Below are positions 55,453-63,999 of a stretch of 64,000 nucleotides of DNA, one piece after another. The DNA lies in the NCBI RefSeq assembly GCF_027912675.1, contig NZ_CP115757.1, positions 1,550,001 through 1,614,000 of the forward strand, written 5' to 3'. Both the position numbers and the translations under genes were made by a program. Source of the stretch: Paracoccus sp. SCSIO 75233 (lineage in GTDB: Bacteria; Pseudomonadota; Alphaproteobacteria; Rhodobacterales; Rhodobacteraceae). The notes under the pieces were generated by a model, which saw only the letters and a list, made by a program, of their open reading frames with translations, searched no databases and was not told the DNA's origin. Positions within the stretch are counted from its first letter, which is position 1; each line of letters starts with the position of its first letter.

Positions 55453-56535
55453 ATGAAAAGACGTTCCTTTATCGCCACTGCCGGGATCGGGGCCGCAGCT
55501 TCCGCACTTGCGGCACCTGCGGTTGCGCAGGATGTTCTGCAATGGAAAATGGTCACCAGCTGGCCGAAAAACCTGCCCGGCCCCGGTGTCGCGGCGCAGA
55601 AGCTGGCCGACCGGATCACGCTGCTGTCGGGTGGCCGGATCGAGGTGCAGCTTTTCGCAGCGGGCGAGCTGGTCCCCGGCAATGGCGTGTTCGACGCGGT
55701 ATCGCAGGGCACGGCGGATCTGTACCACGCGGTCCCGAGCTATTGGGGCAGCAAGTCCAAGGCGATCCTGCTGTTTTGCAGCCAGCCCTTCGGTCTGACC
55801 GCGACGGAGCAGGTCGGCTGGATGAGCTATGGCGGCGGCCAGGAGCTTTATGACGAGGTCTATGCGGGCTTCGGGCTGAAACCCTTCCTGTGCGGCAATT
55901 CCGGGCCGCAATGGGCAGGCTGGTTCCGCGAGCCGATCAACTCTGCCGAGGATCTGAAGGGGCTGCGGTTCCGTTCGACCGGGCTCGCATCCGAGATGTG
56001 CACCAAGCTGGGCATGTCGGTGCAGGCGCTGTCGGGGGGCGAGATGTTCCAGGCGCTGCAATCGGGCGCGCTCGACGCCGGTGAGTTCATCGGGCCGTGG
56101 ACGGATGCCGCCGTGGGCTATCAGCAGATCGCCAAGCATTACTACTGGCCCGGCATCGGCGAGCCCGGATCGGCGGAGGAATGCGCGGTCAATCTGGAAA
56201 GCTGGAACGCCCTGCCCGACGATCTGAAAGCCGCCGTCCGCGCCGCCTGCGAGAGCCTTTATAACGAGGTGTTGACGGAGTATCTGACCAACCACGCCCG
56301 CGCGCTGGAACAGCTTGTCGCGAATGACGGGGTGGAGGTGCATCGCCTGCCCGACGACGTGCTGGCCGCGATGTGGACCGCCGCCGGTGAGGTCTATAAC
56401 GAGTTGCTGGCCGGTGACGAGACCACCAAGAAGGTCACCGAAAGCTTCATGGCCTACCGAGATCTGATCGCCGGGTATCAGGTCCAGTCCGAAGCCGGTG
56501 CGATCAACGCCCGCGCCGCGGCAATGGGCGTCTGA
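55453..56535 (+). CDS. TRAP transporter solute-binding protein (DctP/TakP type)
   Basis: Periplasmic substrate-binding protein of 360 residues. The signal sequence, about 1-26, begins MKRRSFIATAGIGAAAS with twin arginines and ends PAVAQ, so Tat export is possible. The mature part follows the TakP-like subgroup: WKMVTSWPKNLPGPG near 31-45, GLRFRSTG with the conserved carboxylate-binding Arg near 174-181, and GPWTDAAVGYQQIAKHYYWPG near 215-235. Its place inside the hut operon suggests histidine, urocanate or a related imidazole carboxylate as substrate (inference). Confidence 0.88.
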   Translation: MKRRSFIATAGIGAAASALAAPAVAQDVLQWKMVTSWPKNLPGPGVAAQKLADRITLLSGGRIEVQLFAAGELVPGNGVFDAVSQGTADLYHAVPSYWGSKSKAILLFCSQPFGLTATEQVGWMSYGGGQELYDEVYAGFGLKPFLCGNSGPQWAGWFREPINSAEDLKGLRFRSTGLASEMCTKLGMSVQALSGGEMFQALQSGALDAGEFIGPWTDAAVGYQQIAKHYYWPGIGEPGSAEECAVNLESWNALPDDLKAAVRAACESLYNEVLTEYLTNHARALEQLVANDGVEVHRLPDDVLAAMWTAAGEVYNELLAGDETTKKVTESFMAYRDLIAGYQVQSEAGAINARAAAMGV

Positions 56536-57050
56536 TGCTGAGGCTGGCGGACCGTCTGGACGCGATCAATCGGATCACCGGCCAGACGGTTCGCTGGCTG
56601 GCGCTGCTGCTGCTGGCGGCGCAGTTTGCCATTGTGCTGCTGCGCTATGTCTTCGGGATCGGCGCGATCTGGGCGGATGAGATCGTGCTTTATACCCATG
56701 CGAGCCTGTTCATGCTGGCCTCCGGCTATACGCTGCTGATGGACCGGCATGTACGGGTGGATATTTTCTATGCGAAATGGTCGCCACGCGGGAAATCCAT
56801 GCTGGATCTGGCGGGGCATTGCCTGCTGCTGCTGCCCAGCCTTGCCGTGATCGCGTGGTGGAGCTGGCCGTCGATCCGCGCCTCATGGGCGATCCGGGAG
56901 GGGGCGATTTCCGTGGGCGGGCTGCCGTTTTCCTATCTGCTGAAATCGCTGACACTGGGGTTTTGCGCGCTGCTCGCCATACAGGGGGTCGCGCTGATCC
57001 TGCGCGATCTGGTGCGGCTGAGCGGCAAGGAAGGGACGCCTGATGCTTGA
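56535..57050 (+). CDS. TRAP transporter small membrane subunit (DctQ)
   Basis: Small integral membrane subunit of the tripartite transporter, 171 residues with four helices at about 17-37, 53-73, 93-113 and 135-158. The middle segment with IWADEIVLYTHASLFMLASGY and DRHVRVDIFYAKWSPRGK is typical of DctQ. It pairs with DctM in the inner membrane. The start overlaps the stop of the binding-protein gene by one base (TGATG) and the end overlaps dctM by 8 bp. Confidence 0.9.
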   Translation: MLRLADRLDAINRITGQTVRWLALLLLAAQFAIVLLRYVFGIGAIWADEIVLYTHASLFMLASGYTLLMDRHVRVDIFYAKWSPRGKSMLDLAGHCLLLLPSLAVIAWWSWPSIRASWAIREGAISVGGLPFSYLLKSLTLGFCALLAIQGVALILRDLVRLSGKEGTPDA

Positions 57051-58587
57051 TCTGTGGATGATCGCGGCGCTGATCGTGGGGATCGTGCTGGGCTATCCGG
57101 TGGCCTTCACCATTTCCGGCATCGCGGTTCTGTTCGCCGGGATCGGTTGGCTGACCGGCGGTTTCGATGCGGCGCTGTTCGGCGCCATCGGGCAGCGTTT
57201 CTTCGGGGTGATGACCAACCGCACGCTGATCGCCATTCCGCTATTCGTGATGATGGGCGTGATCCTGCAACGATCCGGCATTGCCGAGCGGCTGCTGGAG
57301 ACGATGGCGCGGATGTTCGGGCACCGGCGCGGCGGCCTTGGCATCTCGGTCGTGCTGGTCGGCGCGCTGCTGGCGGCCTCGACCGGGATTGTCGGGGCAA
57401 CGGTAATCGCCATGGGGATGATCGCGCTGCCGACGATGATCCGCAACGGCTACGATGTGCCGCTGGCCTGCGGGACGGTCTGCACGGCGGGAACGCTGGG
57501 TCAGATCATCCCGCCCTCAACGCTGCTGATTATCCTGTCGGACGTGATGTCCTCGGCCTATCAGCAGGCGCAATATGCACAGGGAAAATTCTCCATCCAG
57601 ACGATCTCCGTCGGGCAGACATTTGCGGCGGCGATGCTGCCGGGGCTGGCGATTGTGGGGATCTATCTGATCTATCTGATCGCGCGGGCATGGTTGCGCC
57701 CTCAGGACATGCCGCCAGTCATTGACGAGGCCGGACGTCCCGGCGCGGGCGAGATCATGGCCGCCGTGGTGCCGCCGATTGCGCTGATCGTGGCTGTTCT
57801 GGGCGCTATCCTTGGCGGGATCGCCACCCCGACGGAGGCCGGGGCGGTCGGTGCAGCCGGGGCGCTTCTGCTGGCCGGACGGCACGCCGGGATGCCGGCA
57901 TGGCAGTTCTGGCTGGGCTTCTGCGCGCTGCTGGCACTGGCAATTGCGGCGGGCGTGGCCCCGGTGCGGCTGCAACGCAGCGACCTGACACAGACGCAGC
58001 AGATGCTGGGCTATCTTTACGCCGCACTCGCCCTGATCTCCATGCTGGTGCTGGCGCTTGCGGCCTGGCGGATCCGGCTGGGCGGAATGCTGAGCGCCGT
58101 GGTGACGGAGACCGCGACGGTCAGCGCGATGATCTTTGCCACGATCCTGATGGCAGGGATGTTCTCGCTGGTGTTCATCGGGCTGGGTGGCGAGGACCGG
58201 CTGGCCGATCTGCTGGAGCGGATGCCGGGCGGGCCGACCGGGGCGCTGCTGTTCACGATGGGGCTGATCTTCCTCCTCGGCTTCTTCCTCGATTTCGTGG
58301 AGATCTCCGTCATCCTGCTGCCGCTGGTGGTGCCGGTGCTGATCACCATGGGCCATGATCCGGTCTGGCTGGCGGTGCTGATCGCGATTAATCTGCAAAC
58401 AAGCTTCCTGACCCCGCCTTTCGGCTTCTCGCTGTTCTATCTGCGCGGCGCGGCCCCGCCGGAGGTCACGACCGGCCAGATCTATCGCGGCGTCGCCCCG
58501 TTCCTGTTCCTGCAGGCATTGGCCGTGGCGGTCGTCTGGCTGATCCCGATCATCGCGACATGGCTGCCGGGGTGGCTTTATGGCTGA
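57043..58587 (+). CDS. TRAP transporter large membrane subunit (DctM), enlarged
   Basis: Large subunit that carries substrate with Na+ symport, 514 residues. DctM motifs are GYPVAFTISGIAVLFAG near 18-34, ASTGIVGATVIAMGMIALPTM near 113-133, and LTPPFGFSLFYLRGAAP near the end. Usual DctM proteins are about 425-440 residues. The extra length lies at about 280-350, a stretch with two further hydrophobic segments (FWLGFCALLALAIAAGVAP and YLYAALALISMLVLALAAW), inserted between the two halves. The 3' end overlaps hutG by 8 bp. Confidence 0.9.
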   Translation: MLDLWMIAALIVGIVLGYPVAFTISGIAVLFAGIGWLTGGFDAALFGAIGQRFFGVMTNRTLIAIPLFVMMGVILQRSGIAERLLETMARMFGHRRGGLGISVVLVGALLAASTGIVGATVIAMGMIALPTMIRNGYDVPLACGTVCTAGTLGQIIPPSTLLIILSDVMSSAYQQAQYAQGKFSIQTISVGQTFAAAMLPGLAIVGIYLIYLIARAWLRPQDMPPVIDEAGRPGAGEIMAAVVPPIALIVAVLGAILGGIATPTEAGAVGAAGALLLAGRHAGMPAWQFWLGFCALLALAIAAGVAPVRLQRSDLTQTQQMLGYLYAALALISMLVLALAAWRIRLGGMLSAVVTETATVSAMIFATILMAGMFSLVFIGLGGEDRLADLLERMPGGPTGALLFTMGLIFLLGFFLDFVEISVILLPLVVPVLITMGHDPVWLAVLIAINLQTSFLTPPFGFSLFYLRGAAPPEVTTGQIYRGVAPFLFLQALAVAVVWLIPIIATWLPGWLYG

Positions 58588-59503
58588 TCTGGTCGCCGCC
58601 CCTGAATGGACCGGCCGCAGCGACCCGGAGGACGGGCCTGCGGCGCTGAGGCTGCATCATCTGGCAGGCGCAGCGGGGGCGGATGTCGCCCTGCTCGGCT
58701 TCGCCTGTGACGAGGGGGTGCGGCGCAACAAGGGCCGACCCGGCGCGGCAGAGGGACCGCAGGCGCTGCGCATGGCGATGGCCAACCTTGCCGCGCCGAC
58801 CGGCTGGCCGGGTTTCGCCGATCTGGGCGATGTGGCGCTGAGCGGGACCGGGCTGGAGGCCGCGCAGGCGATGATGGCCGGTCAGATCACCGGGGCGCTG
58901 GCCACCCTTGAACGCGCCGTGGTTCTGGGCGGCGGCCATGAGACCGCATTCGCAAGCTGGACCGGGCTGCGATCCGCGCGGCAGGGGCGGATCGGGATCA
59001 TCAATATCGACGCGCATCTGGACATCAGGAATGCGGGCGAGAGCGGCCCCTCCTCCGGCACGCCTTTCGCGCAGATCCGCGCGGCTGAGCCGGAGGGGTT
59101 CGATTACCTCGTGCTGGGTCTCGCGGCAGAGGGCAACACTCAGGCGCTTCTGGATCGCGCGCGTGACTGGTCAGTCGGCATCGTCCCCGACCGGGCGCTG
59201 CAAACCGGGCCGGATGCGGCGCTGCAAGCGATCGAAGCGATCTGTGCGCGCAACGACCATATCTATCTGACGCTCGATCTGGATGTGCTGCCGCATGCCG
59301 CCATGTCCGCCGTCAGCGCCCCCGCCGGGCGCGGCGTGCCGCTGCATGTGGTGGAGGCGCTGATTGACGCGGTTTTCGACGCAGCCCCGGTCGTCGCTCT
59401 GGCCGATATGGTGGAGTTCTCCCCGCGGCTGGACCCGACCGGCCTGTCCGCCCGAACCGCCGCCCTGCTGGGCCGCCGCCTGCTGCTGGGCGGCAAGGCG
59501 TGA
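58580..59503 (+). CDS. hutG: Formimidoylglutamase
   Basis: Ureohydrolase-family binuclear Mn enzyme of 307 residues that splits N-formimino-L-glutamate into glutamate and formamide, the last step of the pathway. The metal ligands lie in GGGHE near 113-117, NIDAHLDIR near 139-147 and LTLDLDVLPHA near 231-241. With no hutF (formiminoglutamate deiminase) seen, the direct route producing formamide is likely. The start overlaps dctM, so the transporter genes are truly embedded in the operon. Confidence 0.9.
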   Translation: MADLVAAPEWTGRSDPEDGPAALRLHHLAGAAGADVALLGFACDEGVRRNKGRPGAAEGPQALRMAMANLAAPTGWPGFADLGDVALSGTGLEAAQAMMAGQITGALATLERAVVLGGGHETAFASWTGLRSARQGRIGIINIDAHLDIRNAGESGPSSGTPFAQIRAAEPEGFDYLVLGLAAEGNTQALLDRARDWSVGIVPDRALQTGPDAALQAIEAICARNDHIYLTLDLDVLPHAAMSAVSAPAGRGVPLHVVEALIDAVFDAAPVVALADMVEFSPRLDPTGLSARTAALLGRRLLLGGKA

Positions 59504-59553
59504 GCCTGCCCCCGCCGATTGCGCCCGCACCGGCTTCCGCCTATCACTGAGGC

Positions 59554-60216
59554 ATGGAATTCGCGCATATCGACACCTGGATCTTCGATCTCGACAACAC
59601 GCTGTACCCGGCGGAGGCAGCGCTTTTCGCGCAGATCGAGACGCGGATGACCGCCCATCTCCAGCGGGTTCTGGGCGTGGAGGCGGCAGAGGCCGACCGG
59701 CTGCGCATTCATTACTGGCGCGATTACGGCACCACGCTGGCCGGGTTGATGGCCGAACATGACATTGATCCGCATGAATATCTGCTGGACGTCCACGATA
59801 TCGATTTTTCGGTTCTCTCCCCCGCCCCGGAGCTGGCGGCGGCCATTGCCGCGCTGCCGGGGCGCAAGATCGTCCACACCAATGCGGATTCGCATTACGC
59901 GGGCAAGGTGCTGAGCCAGCTTCAGCTTGCCGGGTTCGAGGCCGTGATCGGAATCGAAGAGGTCGGATTTCATCCAAAACCCGATCCGCGCGCTTATGCC
60001 GCAGTGATGGCGGAATGCCGCTTCGATCCGGAAAAAGCCGTTATGTTCGAGGACGATCCGCGCAACCTTGAAGTCCCGTTCGGGCTGGGCATGCAGACGG
60101 TTCTGGTCGGTGACGGCCGCGCCGGACCGGACCAGATCAGCCCCGGCAAGGCCCCCGCTGCGCATGTACGACACCGGACCCGCGACCTTGCGGGCTTCCT
60201 GCGGGCGCTTGTCTGA
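59554..60216 (+). CDS. HAD-family pyrimidine 5'-nucleotidase-like phosphatase
   Basis: Haloacid dehalogenase phosphatase of 220 residues resembling the Sdt1/pyrimidine 5'-nucleotidase group. Motif I is FDLDNTLYP at 11-19, with nucleophile D12 and D14. Motif II is in IVHTNAD near 106-112, the Lys motif in GFHPKPDPRAY near 138-148, and motif III in MFEDDPRNL near 164-172. A helical cap lies at about 20-85. It would dephosphorylate nucleoside monophosphates or phosphosugars in the cytoplasm. It begins 50 bp after hutG, and may share its transcript. Confidence 0.87.
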   Translation: MEFAHIDTWIFDLDNTLYPAEAALFAQIETRMTAHLQRVLGVEAAEADRLRIHYWRDYGTTLAGLMAEHDIDPHEYLLDVHDIDFSVLSPAPELAAAIAALPGRKIVHTNADSHYAGKVLSQLQLAGFEAVIGIEEVGFHPKPDPRAYAAVMAECRFDPEKAVMFEDDPRNLEVPFGLGMQTVLVGDGRAGPDQISPGKAPAAHVRHRTRDLAGFLRALV

Positions 60217-60265
60217 GGGCGGAGGCTCTGGCAAGATCGGGGCTGGTTTTTACGGAGGTTTCCCG

Positions 60266-60472
60266 ATGTCCGAACAGGCACTCACCGACGACGCGCAGGC
60301 CAGCCGGCGCGAAAATGCACTGGCTGTGCGCATCTTTCTTGGCATTCTTGTGGTGCTGGTGGTCGCGGTCCTGATCGTGGTCCTGTTCGGGCTGCCCGCG
60401 CTTGGGCTGATCGGGCTGATCCTGACGGCGCTTTGCTTCGCCGTCATGCTGGCCTTTATGGCAGGGAGCTGA
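60266..60472 (+). CDS. Small membrane protein, 68 residues
   Basis: A 68-residue protein with a polar, acidic N-terminus (MSEQALTDDAQASRREN) and two adjacent hydrophobic helices at about 22-43 and 46-66. A good GGAGG lies 8 bases before the ATG. The UbiH-type gene starts 4 bp after its stop, so the two are probably co-transcribed. No family is recognised. Confidence 0.7.
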   Translation: MSEQALTDDAQASRRENALAVRIFLGILVVLVVAVLIVVLFGLPALGLIGLILTALCFAVMLAFMAGS

Positions 60473-60476
60473 CGCA

Positions 60477-61670
60477 ATGACGAAGGCCGCGCAAACCGAT
60501 ATTCTTGTCTCCGGCGGCGGTATTGCCGGGCTGACGGCGGCGGCGGCCTTCGCGGCGGATGGCCATCAGGTGATCTGTGTCGATCCCGCCCCCCCGGTCA
60601 CGGAGGAGGCGGCAGCGAATTCTGATCTGCGCACCACGGCCTTTCTGCATCCCTCGATCCGGCTTCTGGAGCGGGTCGGGCTGTGGGATCGCTTTGCCCC
60701 ACATGCGATGCCGTTGCAGGTCATGCGGATCATCGACGCGGGCGGGGCGACGCCGAAAGCCCGGCTGGTGCGCGATTTCAACGCCGCCGATATTTCGGAC
60801 GCGCCCTTCGGCTGGAACCTGCCCAACTGGCTGCTGCGGCGCGAGATCGTGGCGCATCTGGCGAAGCAGGAGAATGTGACCTTCCGCCCCGGCAAGGCAA
60901 CGATCGGGCTGGTCGCGCGCGAAAGCGAGGCGGTCGTGACGCTGTCAGATGGCAGCAGCGTCTCTGCACGGCTGGTGGTCGGTGCGGATGGCCGCGAATC
61001 CGTCATACGGAACGCGCTGAATATCGGTGTCGACACGATCCGTTACGGGCAAAAGGCGCTGGCCTTTGCGGTGACGCATGAAAAGCCGCACGAAAATGTC
61101 TCGACCGAAATCCATCGCTCCGGCGGGCCGTTCACGCTGGTCCCGCTGCCGGATCGCGACGGCAAGCCCTCCTCCGCCGTGGTCTGGATGGAGCGCGGGC
61201 CGGAGGTTGCGCGGCTGATGTCGCTGGACCCTCCGCTTTTCGAGGCGGAGCTGAACGAACGCTCCACCGGCATTCTGGGCCATCTGACCCCGGTCACACG
61301 GCTGAGCGCATGGCCGATCATCAGCCAGATCGCGCGGCGCTTTACCGGGCCGCGCACCGCCCTGATTGCCGAGGCCGCGCATGTCGTGCCGCCCATCGGG
61401 GCGCAAGGGCTGAATATGAGCCTTGCCGATCTGTCGCTGCTGCTGGATCTGTCGCGGAGCGATCCGGGCAGCCGGGAAAGCCTCGACGCGTTTCAGCGCA
61501 GCCGCTGGCGGGAGGCGAAGCTGCGGCTGACCGGCATCGACCTGCTGAACCGCGCCAGCATGATCGAGGCGCGCCCGCTGCGCGATCTGCGCGCGGCTGG
61601 TCTGGGCGCGATCTACGGCATCCCGCCGGTGCGACGGCTGATGATGAAGGCGGGTCTGGGCGTTACCTGA
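60477..61670 (+). CDS. UbiH-type FAD-dependent hydroxylase
   Basis: Flavoprotein monooxygenase of 397 residues in the UbiH/UbiF/Coq6 family, which hydroxylates the ubiquinone ring. The FAD-binding GGGIAGLTAAAAFA is at 13-26, the second motif GADGRESVIRNAL near 169-181, and the family signature EAAHVVPPIGAQGLNMSLAD near 298-317, where EAAH replaces the usual GDAAH/GNAAH. Which ring position it attacks cannot be decided from sequence. It overlaps folA by 8 bp in convergent orientation. Confidence 0.87.
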   Translation: MTKAAQTDILVSGGGIAGLTAAAAFAADGHQVICVDPAPPVTEEAAANSDLRTTAFLHPSIRLLERVGLWDRFAPHAMPLQVMRIIDAGGATPKARLVRDFNAADISDAPFGWNLPNWLLRREIVAHLAKQENVTFRPGKATIGLVARESEAVVTLSDGSSVSARLVVGADGRESVIRNALNIGVDTIRYGQKALAFAVTHEKPHENVSTEIHRSGGPFTLVPLPDRDGKPSSAVVWMERGPEVARLMSLDPPLFEAELNERSTGILGHLTPVTRLSAWPIISQIARRFTGPRTALIAEAAHVVPPIGAQGLNMSLADLSLLLDLSRSDPGSRESLDAFQRSRWREAKLRLTGIDLLNRASMIEARPLRDLRAAGLGAIYGIPPVRRLMMKAGLGVT

Positions 61671-62142
61671 TCCGCAGATATTCGACGGCAATGCAAGGCG
61701 GGCCATCGGCGCGCAGCGTGATCTCCGCCCCCCGCCTCCAGTCGGTTGCCTCAATCGCGGGAAAGAACGTGTCGGGGTCGTCGACGCTGAGATCGACCTC
61801 GCTGATCAGCAGCCGGTCGGCGCGTGGCAGCAGCTCGCGATAGATGCCCGCCCCGCCAATGCCATAGATACGGGCATAACCCTGACGCTGCGCGGTCTCT
61901 ATCGCAGTTTCGGCATCAGGCACGACATGTTCAGGCAGATCCAGCGTCGAGGACACGACAAGGTTCAGCCGGTTCTTCAGCGGCTTGAACGGCAGGCTCT
62001 CCCATGTCCGCCGCCCCATGATCAGCGCGCCGCCAAGGGTCTCCCGCTTGAAGAACGCCAAGTCTTCGGGGATGTGCCACGGAATATTCCCGTCCCGGCC
62101 AATCGCCCCGTTCCGGTCGCGCGCGACGATCAGGCTGAGCAT
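61663..62142 (-). CDS. folA: Dihydrofolate reductase
   Basis: Reduces 7,8-dihydrofolate to tetrahydrofolate with NADPH; trimethoprim target. It has 159 residues. The substrate and loop region reads [35 protein letters not shown] with the catalytic acid in the IPEDLAFFK part (E26 or D27). MGRRTWESLP near 42-51 and the IYGIGGAGIYRELLP NADPH loop near 92-106 are typical. It is translated after thyA with a one-base TGATG overlap, and both enzymes share the folate cycle. Confidence 0.96.
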   Translation of the reverse strand: MLSLIVARDRNGAIGRDGNIPWHIPEDLAFFKRETLGGALIMGRRTWESLPFKPLKNRLNLVVSSTLDLPEHVVPDAETAIETAQRQGYARIYGIGGAGIYRELLPRADRLLISEVDLSVDDPDTFFPAIEATDWRRGAEITLRADGPPCIAVEYLRIR

Positions 62143-62975
62143 CAGACCGCCACCGGGGCCTTGATCGCCGGGTCGGGATCGTAGTTCAGAAACTCGAAAT
62201 CCTCATAACGGAAATCGAAGATGGAGCCGACCTCACGGGCGATCCGCAACTCCGGCAGCGGCTTGGGTTGGCGCGCAAGCTGGGTTTTCACCTGATCCAT
62301 ATGGTTGGAATAGATATGCGCGTCCCCGATGGTATGGACGAAATCCCCCGCCTCGTAGCCGGTGACATGGGCCAGCATCGCCAGCAGCAGCGCGTAAGAT
62401 GCGATATTGAACGGCACGCCGAGGAACATATCGGCCGACCGCTGATAAAGCTGGAGATGCATTTTCCGCCCGATGATCCGCACCTGCCAGAGCGTGTGGC
62501 AGGGCGGCAGCGCCATATCCGGCACCTCGCCCGGGTTCCAGGCGGAGACGATCAGGCGGCGGCTGTCGGGGCTTTTGCGGATATTTTCCACCAGATCGGC
62601 AATCTGATCGACGGAGCGGGCAAAGAACAGGGGGCGTCCGTCCCTGACCTCGCCACTCGGTTCAAGCGCCGGGAAACGCCGCCACTGATGGCCGTAGACG
62701 GGACCGAGATCGCCGTTCTCATCCGCCCATTCATCCCAGATCGAGACCTTGTTGTCCTTCAGATAGCCGATATTCGTGTCCCCGGCGAGGAACCACAGCA
62801 ATTCATGGATGATGGAGCGCAGATGCAGCTTCTTCGTCGTCACCAGCGGAAACCCGTCGGCCAGCGGATAGCGGCACTGCATCCCGAAATAGGACAGCGT
62901 GCCGGTGCCGGTGCGGTCGGTCGAGTCTTCGCCATGTTCGAGGATCGTCCTCAGCGCATCGTGATATTGCTGCAT
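62142..62975 (-). CDS. thyA: Thymidylate synthase
   Basis: Methylates dUMP to dTMP with 5,10-methylenetetrahydrofolate, yielding dihydrofolate for FolA. It has 277 residues. The active-site C159 is in [21 protein letters not shown] near 21-31 is the phosphate-binding region, and [11 protein letters not shown] near 138-148 supplies the Arg pair. [18 protein letters not shown] is near 178-195. It is the first gene of the thyA-folA unit. Confidence 0.98.
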   Translation of the reverse strand: MQQYHDALRTILEHGEDSTDRTGTGTLSYFGMQCRYPLADGFPLVTTKKLHLRSIIHELLWFLAGDTNIGYLKDNKVSIWDEWADENGDLGPVYGHQWRRFPALEPSGEVRDGRPLFFARSVDQIADLVENIRKSPDSRRLIVSAWNPGEVPDMALPPCHTLWQVRIIGRKMHLQLYQRSADMFLGVPFNIASYALLLAMLAHVTGYEAGDFVHTIGDAHIYSNHMDQVKTQLARQPKPLPELRIAREVGSIFDFRYEDFEFLNYDPDPAIKAPVAV

Positions 62976-63099
62976 GATCTGGCCCTGTCCTGTGCTTCTA
63001 TCTTCTTACCGTGCCGGTCTGCGGTTGCAACCTCGACCGGGATGGCGGAGTTTGCCTAGCTGAAACGACCACAGTTTTCCCGCGATGAAAGGATATTCC

Positions 63100-63528
63100 A
63101 TGCCGCTACGCTATCTGCATACGATGGTCCGGGTGAAGGATCTTGAGAAATCAATGGAATTCTACCGGCTTCTGGGGCTGGAGGAGACGCGCCGGATCGA
63201 GAATGAAAAGGGCCGGTTCTCGCTCATCTTCATGGCCCCTCCCGGTCAGGAGGAATGCCCGGTCGAACTGACCTATAACTGGGACGGCGATGACGGGCTG
63301 CCGTCGGACAGCCGCCATTTCGGTCATCTCGCCTACCGGGTCGATAATATCTACGAGGCTTGCCAGAAGCTGATGGATGCCGGCGTGACCATCAACCGCC
63401 CGCCGCGCGACGGTCACATGGCATTCGTGCGCAGCCCCGACAATATCTCGATCGAGTTGCTGCAGGAGGGCGAACACCTGCCCCCGCAGGAGCCCTGGGC
63501 CAGCATGGAAAATACCGGCCACTGGTAA
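63100..63528 (+). CDS. gloA: Glyoxalase I (lactoylglutathione lyase)
   Basis: Metal-dependent isomerase converting the methylglyoxal-glutathione hemithioacetal to S-lactoylglutathione. It has 142 residues. The metal ligands line up with E. coli GloA: H7, E56, H76 and E119. The RVKDLEKSMEFY segment near 11-22 and FGHLAYRVDNIYEACQKL near 74-91 are typical of the short Ni-type enzyme. The ATG at 63100 has AAAGGA 6 bases upstream; an ATG 15 bases earlier lacks a site. Confidence 0.94.
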   Translation: MPLRYLHTMVRVKDLEKSMEFYRLLGLEETRRIENEKGRFSLIFMAPPGQEECPVELTYNWDGDDGLPSDSRHFGHLAYRVDNIYEACQKLMDAGVTINRPPRDGHMAFVRSPDNISIELLQEGEHLPPQEPWASMENTGHW

Positions 63529-63554
63529 GGCGGTTTCGCCACGACAGGCAACGA

Positions 63555-63592
63555 AACCCGACCGCGCCGGTTCATGCTGCGGCCGGGTTTTT
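63555..63592 (+). terminator. Rho-independent terminator of gloA
   Basis: An 11-bp stem with one mismatch pairs AACCCGACCGC (63555-63565) with GCGGCCGGGTT (63579-63589) and runs into a five-T tract. It lies 27 bp after the gloA stop. On the minus strand an AAACG-type end gives little termination. Confidence 0.7.
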
Positions 63593-63603
63593 CGTCAGCG
63601 ATG

Positions 63604-63999
63604 TCAGTAGATATACCGGATCTGTTCGGTCCAGTAGCGTTCGACCCGCTGCCATTGACGGTTCACCCGGTCCAGCGGCGGATCGTCCAGCACCCCGCCC
63701 ATCGACAGCGCCTCTGCATGGCGGGCGAAGAGCTGCCGGATCACCGCCCGCATCTCCTGCCCTTCCGGGGTCAGCCGCACGCGGATGGCGCGCCGGTCCT
63801 GATCGCTGCGCTCATGATGGACATAGCCCATCGTGACGAGCTTCTTCAGGTTATAAGACACGTTGGAACCCTGATACATGCCGCGCGATCGCAACTCCCC
63901 CGCGGACACCTCCGCCTCGCCCAGATGGTAGAGCAGCAACCCCTGCACCGGGGTCAGGTCGCATTTTCCCACACGTTCAAACTCGTCCTTGACCAGATC
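63604..63999 (-). CDS. LdtR-like MarR family regulator (partial, start beyond window)
   Basis: The frame is open to the right edge, so only the last 131 residues are seen; the start is outside. The visible part is a winged helix: LTPVQGLLLYHLGEAEVSAGELRSR, then the recognition region with MYQGSNVSYNLKKLVTMGYVHHERSDQDRR, then a C-terminal dimerisation helix. The YQGSNVSYNLKKLV block is that of LdtR, the alphaproteobacterial regulator tied to L,D-transpeptidase expression and osmotic tolerance. Identification is from memory of that family. An in-frame GTG at 63970-63972 is not the likely start because conserved residues continue upstream. Confidence 0.75.
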   Translation of the reverse strand, partial: DLVKDEFERVGKCDLTPVQGLLLYHLGEAEVSAGELRSRGMYQGSNVSYNLKKLVTMGYVHHERSDQDRRAIRVRLTPEGQEMRAVIRQLFARHAEALSMGGVLDDPPLDRVNRQWQRVERYWTEQIRYIY

